Below, one piece after another: positions 6,935 to 10,914 of a stretch of DNA of 10,914 nucleotides. The translations under genes were made by a program, and so were the position numbers. Below the pieces are notes generated by a model. That model was not told the DNA's origin, did no database searches, and saw only the letters and a program-made list of their open reading frames with translations. The DNA is from JALZAH01 sp051000755 (GTDB taxonomy: Bacteria; Actinomycetota; Acidimicrobiia; Acidimicrobiales; Palsa-688). Location: positions 1 to 10,914 of the forward strand of contig JBPCNZ010000029.1 in assembly GCA_051000755.1 (NCBI GenBank), written 5' to 3'. The stretch's first letter is position 1. Every line of letters begins with the position of its first letter.

Positions 6935-7751
6935 TCAGGGACCGAGGTCCCAGAGCAGTCGGTAGTAGCGGGTCCGCTGTGGATCAGGCGAGATGCCGTA
7001 GGCATCGAGACGGAGGCCTTCCCACCCAGGCCCGTAGTTCCACTCCGTGCTCCACGTGGCGATGGCGAGATCGGCCCACCGGTCAGCGATGCCAAGCTCC
7101 CCAAGATCCACGTGACCCGACCAGCGGCCGTCGTCAGTGAGGAGGGTGTTCGGCGCGCAGCTGTCTCCATGGCAGACGACCAGTTGGTCGATTGGCGGGA
7201 TGTCGTCGACGAGGTCGAGTGCCCGGTCGATGCCGAGGGGGCGATGGACCTGGTGCCAGCGCCCGATGCTGATCAGTCCTTGCTCCGCCGCCTGGCGGGC
7301 GTAGGCCACCCGGTCTTCAGCTGTCCACCCGAACGGGCAGGTATCGACAGGAAGGTCCTCGTGCATGGCGCGGAGTCCCTCACCGATGGCGGTCACCGCC
7401 GTTCTTGGGTCGGCCTTCCACCGATTGGCGACCGCGTTCTGGCCCAACAGGGGTGCGGTGACGATCCACCCGCCGTCATCGTTGTACCCCTGGTCGACGA
7501 GCGGCGGCACGGGGCGTGTAGTCGACCGCCCACACGAGCCGTACCGCTTCGCGGCGGAGATCGATGCCGCTGGCGTCGGCGTCCACTTCACGAACGAACG
7601 CTCCTGGCCCCTTCCAACCTGGAACGTCGGTCCGCCCAACTCGGTTTCCCAAACGAGCTTCAAGTGGCCGCCCGGCGGCTATCTCCTCGACCGGCGCAGG
7701 CACAGTCACGGTTGCAAGGGATGTCCGGCGTTCACCGGCCAACTCTGCCAC
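6935..7751 (-). pseudogene. Aminoglycoside-phosphotransferase-like (APH(3') type) gene with three indels
   Basis: The C-terminal two thirds read cleanly as an APH family kinase: Brenner motif VVCHGDSCAPNTLL, metal-binding HVDLGELGIADRWADL, and ending YYRLLWDLGP at the TGA (6935-6937). The ATP lysine is in SFVKWTP. The gene body is broken in three places. The N-terminal part (GTG near 7751, then VTVPAPVEEIAAGRPL) lies in another frame and needs removal of one T at 7662-7663 to join KLVWETELGG. A one-base loss around 7566-7585 and an extra C in the C-run 7511-7514 compensate each other. Between them the natural frame reads IDLRREAVRLVWAVDYTP, but the open frame reads ISAAKRYGSCGRSTTR instead. 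The scrambled part holds the alpha-C glutamate that pairs with the ATP lysine. A 242-codon frame (6935-7663) is still open but probably encodes an inactive protein. Members of this family near actinobacterial genes are not always true resistance enzymes. Confidence 0.85.
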
Positions 7752-7781
7752 CCGGCGAAGTGAAGCGGTCGCCGGGGACCG

Positions 7782-8114
7782 GTGATTTTGCGTGAGCCCG
7801 GGCGTCGATCCTTTGTGGCTGCGGACGTAGCGTGGGGTCGAATCGTGTTGATCAGCGGCTGCGGTCGTGTCCTGTCGGGATGGCCGTTGGCGGGCGCCGG
7901 TCGACCCGATCTGGCCGTCGTGGACGCGCTGGCCCAACTCCAACTCGCCGCCCGCCGTCTGGGGGTGTCCATCGAGGTGCGGGAGATGTGTGGGGAATTG
8001 GCCGAGCTGGTGGAGCTGGCCGGCCTATGCCGGGAGCTCGCGGGGGAGGCCGAACGCGGGGAAGAGGTGGCCAGTGTCGAGGAAACTGTGGAACCCGGAG
8101 ATCCGATCACCTGA
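7782..8114 (+). CDS. STAS-like (anti-sigma-factor-antagonist-type) small protein
   Basis: This 110-aa frame contains a block resembling actinobacterial STAS-like proteins: PDLAVVDALAQLQLAARRLGVSIEVREMCGELAELVELAGL (about residues 42-82). That matches the second half of the STAS fold, with a beta strand (SIEVREM) flanked by two helices. An acidic tail, EEVASVEETVEPGDP, follows. STAS proteins of the SpoIIAA type bind anti-sigma factors, but the phosphorylatable serine is not evident here, so the role is open. The GTG at 7782 has GGGGA three nt upstream, a close spacing; GTGs at about 7815 and 7848 are alternatives. Its last 90 bp overlap the 3' end of the sigma factor gene on the other strand. 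That neighbourhood may be functional, but no anti-sigma factor gene is present here. Confidence 0.6.
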   Translation: MILREPGRRSFVAADVAWGRIVLISGCGRVLSGWPLAGAGRPDLAVVDALAQLQLAARRLGVSIEVREMCGELAELVELAGLCRELAGEAERGEEVASVEETVEPGDPIT

Positions 8115-8999
8115 AACCTCGATGATCTGCAGGGCCCAGGGCCGGTGCCCGCCGACCCCGTCCGGCCGGTACTGCCCGAAGGCGGCGCAGCCGTTGGCGG
8201 CGACGGGCAACAGTCGCGAGCCGCTGCATTCCTTTCCAGGACCGACGAGCCACCGGCCGATGTTGGCCGCGCCCTGGATCCACATGGCGTAGGGAGGCAT
8301 CGACTGCACGGCGTCGTCACGCAGCAGCGTCACCAGCATGTTCACGTCGTAGCGTTCGAAAGCGTCCACATAGCGGGCCAAGAGGGCGCGCTGGTCGGCG
8401 GCGACCGGATCGGGACCCGTTTCGTCAGGGTGGATGTCGACGAGCCTGGCTCGAGCTCGTTGCAGCGCGCTGTTGACCGCCGGGACGCTCGTCCCGAGGA
8501 GCTCGGCGACCTCAATGGCCTGCCAGCGCAACACCTGGCACAGGATGAGCACGGCGCGTTGGCGGGCCGGCAGGTGCTGCAGGGCGGTGACGAACGCCAG
8601 GCGAATCGTCTCCCGAGACGCGGCGATGTCAGCCGGGTCCGCCTCGTCGGGCAGGACGCGCTCGTCGGCGATGGGGGACACCCATGCGTGTTCGGGGAGC
8701 ATGGCCCGGAGGTAGGCGCCTTCGGGGGGAGACGACGACGCCAGCTCCATGGGCCGGGCCCGCCGTTCTCGCCCCCGCAGCATGTCCAGGCAGACATTGG
8801 TGGCGATGCGGTACAGCCACGACCGGACGCTCGAGCGGCCCTCGAACCCGTCTGCGGCCTTCCAGGCCCGCACCATGGTGTCCTGCACGGCGTCCTCGGC
8901 TTCGGAACCGGAGCCGAGCATCCGGTAGCAGAATCCGGTGAGCTCTCTGCGGTATCGCTCGAGCTCCTGCGGTGCCAGGGAAGAAGGGCTGAGGGTCAC
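8025..8999 (-). CDS. ECF sigma factor, SigG/TIGR02960-like, with C-terminal SnoaL-like domain
   Basis: This 324-aa protein is an extracytoplasmic-function sigma factor that would direct RNA polymerase to specific promoters. Region sigma-2 is at about residues 17-82 (FCYRMLGSGSEAEDAVQDTMVRAW, then SWLYRIATNVCLDMLRGRERR). Sigma-4 is at about 135-188 (LQHLPARQRAVLILCQVLRW, then the helix-turn-helix VAELLGTSVPAVNSALQRARARL). A SnoaL/NTF2-like domain occupies about 203-320 (ALLARYVDAFERYDVNMLVTLLRDDAVQSMPPY... to FHSFLDTGHLFPAFGLP). Such C-terminal extensions are known to modulate ECF activity and can replace a classical anti-sigma factor. The start is a GTG at 8999 with no good ribosome-binding site. 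The architecture matches the SigG/SigX5 type. It overlaps the STAS-like gene tail-to-tail, and the IS630 insertion lies just upstream, about 50 bp away, where its promoter would be expected. Confidence 0.92.
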   Translation of the reverse strand: MTLSPSSLAPQELERYRRELTGFCYRMLGSGSEAEDAVQDTMVRAWKAADGFEGRSSVRSWLYRIATNVCLDMLRGRERRARPMELASSSPPEGAYLRAMLPEHAWVSPIADERVLPDEADPADIAASRETIRLAFVTALQHLPARQRAVLILCQVLRWQAIEVAELLGTSVPAVNSALQRARARLVDIHPDETGPDPVAADQRALLARYVDAFERYDVNMLVTLLRDDAVQSMPPYAMWIQGAANIGRWLVGPGKECSGSRLLPVAANGCAAFGQYRPDGVGGHRPWALQIIEVSGDRISGFHSFLDTGHLFPAFGLPRELPA

Positions 9000-9050
9000 G
9001 CTCGGAGATGTTAGGTCGATGGGATCGAGGACCCCCCCGTGCGGACACTG

Positions 9051-9701
9051 TCAGTAAGACGGCACCCGCCGGCGAACGTCATCGCGTCGCAGGCTTCGGG
9101 GCGGTACCGATGAGTCCCGTTGGACCGCTAGTTGTCGTGTGAAGGAGGTTCTTGGACCTGAGCGGGCGTGGGTGAGGATCTGGTCGGCGGTCTTGGTCCA
9201 CACGAACGGTTGGCATCGGTCGTTCCAGCCGTCAATGAAGTTGCTGATGGCGGCGATGAGTTCTTTGACGCTTCGGTGCGTGCCACGGCGGATGGCCTGG
9301 CGGGTGATGATCGAGAAAAAGATCTCGACCATGTTCAGCCACGACCCCGAGGTGGGCGTGAAATGCAGGGTGACACGGGGGTTCCGTTCGAGCCACTTGG
9401 TGACGTCGGGATGTTTGTGGGTGGCGTAGTTGTCGACCACGATGTGCAGCTTCACTCTCGGGTATGCCTTGGCCACGACCTTGAGGAACGCCAGGAACTC
9501 TTGGTGGCGGTGCCGGGAGTAGCAGGCGTCGGTCACCTTCTCCGTCGCCATCTCCAACGCGGCGAACAGCGTGGTGCCATGGCGGCGGTAGTCATGGGTC
9601 TGCTTTTCGGGGATCCCTGGCCATAGCGGCAAGATCGGCGCCGTCCGATCTAACGCCTGCACCTGCGATTTCTCATCCACCGACAGGACAACGGCGTTGT
9701 C
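9051..9701 (-). CDS. IS630 transposase, exon 2 (DDE catalytic domain)
   Basis: The 216-residue exon starts with DNAVVLSVDEKSQVQALDR and carries the full DDE triad: D9 (SVDEKSQ), D90 (LHIVVDNYATHKH) and E126 (GSWLNMVEIFF), with 35 residues between the last two. It ends near KTADQILTHARSG. Spliced to exon 1, it restores a continuous IS630 transposase reading frame (LYLNPP-DNAVVLS). The open frame continues upstream to a false ATG at 9803, but that part is intron domains V and VI read as protein (MRGDAHVRF...), not transposase. The last 27 residues (QLAVQRDSS... to VPSY) look like read-through: dropping one A near 9132 would end the protein as TRH followed by TAG, a more natural terminus. Confidence 0.9.
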   Translation of the reverse strand, partial: DNAVVLSVDEKSQVQALDRTAPILPLWPGIPEKQTHDYRRHGTTLFAALEMATEKVTDACYSRHRHQEFLAFLKVVAKAYPRVKLHIVVDNYATHKHPDVTKWLERNPRVTLHFTPTSGSWLNMVEIFFSIITRQAIRRGTHRSVKELIAAISNFIDGWNDRCQPFVWTKTADQILTHARSGPRTSFTRQLAVQRDSSVPPRSLRRDDVRRRVPSY

Positions 9702-9704
9702 GTA

Positions 9705-9761
9705 GGGTCGGACCAGGGCGCGGTGGCCGCCTTTCGGCTGCTCCGTTTCCCTGGCCCGCCC
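9705..9761 (-). ncRNA. Group II intron domain VI with bulged branch-point adenosine
   Basis: The stem is GGG (9761-9759) with CCC (9707-9705), then CG with CG, then GGCCAGGG (9756-9749) with CCCTGGTC (9718-9711), including one G-U pair. A single A at 9708 bulges between the first two helices, 7 nt from the 3' splice site, where the lariat branch point is expected. A 3-nt linker (GGA) joins it to domain V. The 3' end TAC follows at 9704-9702. Confidence 0.88.
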
Positions 9762-9764
9762 TCC

Positions 9765-9798
9765 GAACCGGACGTGCGCGTCTCCACGCATCCGGCTC
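9765..9798 (-). ncRNA. Group II intron domain V, catalytic hairpin
   Basis: On the minus strand this 34-nt hairpin starts GAGCCGGAT and ends CGTCCGGTTC, the expected length for domain V. The lower stem pairs GAGCCGGA with TCCGGTTC. A two-nucleotide AC bulge on the 3' side separates it from an upper stem (GCGTG with CGCGC) capped by a GAGA tetraloop. The catalytic AGC triad is in place at the start. All elements needed for the metal-binding core are present. Confidence 0.93.
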
Positions 9799-9821
9799 TC
9801 CACGTGACCGTGCCGTTGGCT

Positions 9822-10397
9822 TTATGCGGCGGGTTCCTTCGTCGCCCATGGCGAGGGGATGGCCGTTCCCCGGTAGCGGTAGCGCACGATGGCCACCGCC
9901 TCGGGGTAGAACATCCGGACTTCGTCCTGCTCGGGATGCCATCCCGGGAGATAGCGCCGTCGCAGTTCCTTCACCGTCGCCTTGGGGTGTTTGTGCCGCA
10001 ACCAGATCCATACCCGGCGCCAGGTGAAGGCCGTCAGGTAGGAGAAGGTCTTGGAAGACGCCCCGTGGCGGTGGTAGTTGGTCCATCCTCGAAGAACCGG
10101 GTTGAGTCGGGTCAAGAGGTCGGAGAGCGACTGGTTCGTTGTTCCACGGGTAGCGCTTCGAACCTTGGCCTTCACCGCCGCCAGAGCGGCTCGTGACGGG
10201 TAGGTGTACACGAAGCGTTTCTCCGCACCTCGTTTCTTGTGCCGCTGGATGTGCATGCCCAAGAAATCGAAGCCCTCGTCGATGTGAACGATCACCGTCT
10301 TGGCCTCAGAGAGCCGAAGCCCCATGGGGACAAGCACCCCTGCGGTCTCGGCCCGTAAGCGTTCGGCGTCGGCTCGGTGTTGAGCCCAGCTGTTCCC
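9822..10397 (-). pseudogene. Group II intron-encoded protein remnant (RT7 end and maturase domain)
   Basis: The frame is open from just after a TAG at 10400-10398 and shows clear homology from about HRADAERLRAETAGVL (near 10382) to a TAA at 9822-9824. It holds the last reverse-transcriptase block (MGLRLSEAKTVIVHIDEGFDFLGMHIQ) and the maturase or X domain (YTYPSRAALAAVKAKV, LLTRLNPVLRGWTNYHRHG). The C-terminus is typical of this intron family (RRRYLPGWHP, AVAIVRYRYRGTAIPSPWA). RT blocks 0-6, including the Y-x-D-D active site, are missing, so it cannot reverse transcribe. An in-frame GTG at 10337 could start a 171-aa fragment, but no ribosome-binding site supports it. The missing part marks the internal deletion, with a junction near 10385-10400. 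Whether the remnant still aids splicing is unknown. Confidence 0.9.
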
Positions 10398-10771
10398 CTA
10401 CAGCCTCGCCACAAGTACGCCGCAGGCTTTCCTCGTGGCCTCCCCACCAGCCCACCTAACCGGCTTCGGAGTCGCCCCGACCAGACCGCGTCGGAGCGTG
10501 CACTGCTGTCCGGCCCATATCCACCAGGTTGGAGCCGGTTCCTGACTTGAGGGGGTTCGACCACTGGTTCCTGCACACGTACACCTTCCTGTCTCGCTTG
10601 CCGAGCCCGGCCCGTCTGGCAGTACCAAACCGTCACGGCGTTGACAGAGCTGCTTCCCACCCTCACCTACGTCTCTAGGATCAGGCTGCTCTCTGCTTCA
10701 AATGACCTGCTGCGACAGGCCAAGAGTGGGTCCTTTCACCCCACTCGGTCAGTGGGCGCCTCGTGGCGCAC

Positions 10772-10914
10772 CGGCGGGTTGAGGTAAAGGCCGACCACGT
10801 CGATGAGCTTCTCGTCGAAATGCTTGTCGTTTGACAACTTGAAGGTCTTGACCAAATGCGGCTTGAGCCCACGCGACGACCAGATTCGCTGGACGGTGGC
10901 TGGGCTCACTCCGC
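10772..10914 (-). CDS. IS630 transposase, exon 1 (5' end beyond window)
   Basis: Forty-seven codons are visible, from GVSPATVQRIWSSRGLKPH through VKTFKLSNDKHF to VVGLYLNPP. This is the end of the N-terminal helix-turn-helix region and the linker typical of IS630 transposases, where GLYLNPP directly precedes the first catalytic Asp block. The coding frame is in phase 0 at 10772, where the intron's GTGCG begins. Without splicing, translation would continue 14 codons into the intron (VRHEAPTDRVG...) and stop, giving a truncated DNA-binding fragment. With splicing it continues into 9701. No separate start codon is in the window. Confidence 0.9.

Larger units (their letters stand above)
9702..10771 (-). 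mobile_element. Group II intron, 1070 nt, internally deleted, inside IS630 transposase
   Basis: A group II intron is a self-splicing ribozyme and retroelement. The 5' end reads GTGCG (10771-10767), the consensus start. Near the 5' end a perfect 7-bp hairpin (10746-10724) with a GTGAAAGGA loop resembles the early domain I helix of bacterial introns. About 390 nt of domain I-like sequence follow, then the end of the intron-encoded protein (to 9822), domain V (9798-9765), domain VI (9761-9705) and the 3' end TAC (9704-9702). Exon-intron junctions are set by these consensus ends and by exact in-frame joining of the transposase. Bacterial introns with a full protein are about 2-3 kb, so a large internal piece is gone, probably including domains II-III and most of the reverse transcriptase. 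CGGCG at 10422-10418 could be EBS1, pairing with the last five exon bases CGCCG; that is tentative. Confidence 0.9.
9051..10914 (-). mobile_element. IS630-family insertion sequence, interrupted by a group II intron, partial
   Basis: The element is recognised from its transposase, whose two exons flank the intron at 9702-10771. Its left terminus is probably near 9040-9060, close to the transposase stop. The other terminus and the transposase 5' end lie beyond 10914, so the inverted repeats cannot be matched and the TA target duplication cannot be shown. The element sits just upstream of the sigma factor gene and next to a patch of decayed genes. Confidence 0.85.

Overview
The window is GC-rich throughout. 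Its genes (a stand-alone LigD polymerase domain, an AlkZ-like winged-helix protein, a SigG-type ECF sigma factor, a DUF998 membrane protein and an actinobacterial-type APH) point to a high-GC Gram-positive bacterium of the Actinomycetota. No rRNA, tRNA or marker gene is present to refine that. The genes are mostly short transcription units on alternating strands, with many convergent or divergent pairs.

Left part (1-5776), apparently intact chromosome. A minus-strand pair encodes a LigD-type polymerase domain (655-1662) followed by an AlkZ-like winged-helix protein cut by the window edge (1-634), a possible DNA-repair unit. Diverging from it is an unrecognised 255-aa protein (1730-2497). Then come a two-domain VOC protein (2516-3286, minus), a DUF72 protein (3379-4293, plus), a dienelactone hydrolase (4298-5023, minus) and a DUF998 membrane protein (5183-5776, minus).

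Middle part (5777-7751), a decaying patch. A 325-bp stretch without a convincing gene is followed by two convergent broken genes. The first is an alpha/beta hydrolase with two in-frame TAG codons and two frameshifts (6102-6903). The second is an aminoglycoside-phosphotransferase-like gene with three indels (6935-7751). Two of those indels compensate each other, so a long open frame survives but carries a scrambled segment where the conserved alpha-C glutamate should be.

Next, a small STAS-like protein (7782-8114, plus) and a SigG-like ECF sigma factor with a C-terminal SnoaL-like domain (8025-8999, minus) overlap tail-to-tail by 90 bp.

Right part (9051-10914), a nested mobile element on the minus strand and the most interesting region. 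An IS630-family transposase gene is interrupted just upstream of its first catalytic Asp by a 1070-nt group II intron (9702-10771). The intron has a GTGCG 5' end, a textbook 34-nt domain V, and a domain VI with a bulged adenosine 7 nt from the 3' end. Joining the exons restores one reading frame through a conserved transposase block (GLYLNPP then DNAVVLSVDEKSQ). The intron-encoded protein has lost its reverse-transcriptase active site by internal deletion and keeps only the RT7/maturase end. The intron therefore looks like a non-autonomous derivative that may still splice if a maturase is supplied in trans, and transposase production would depend on that splicing. The 5' end of the transposase and the far IS terminus lie beyond the window.
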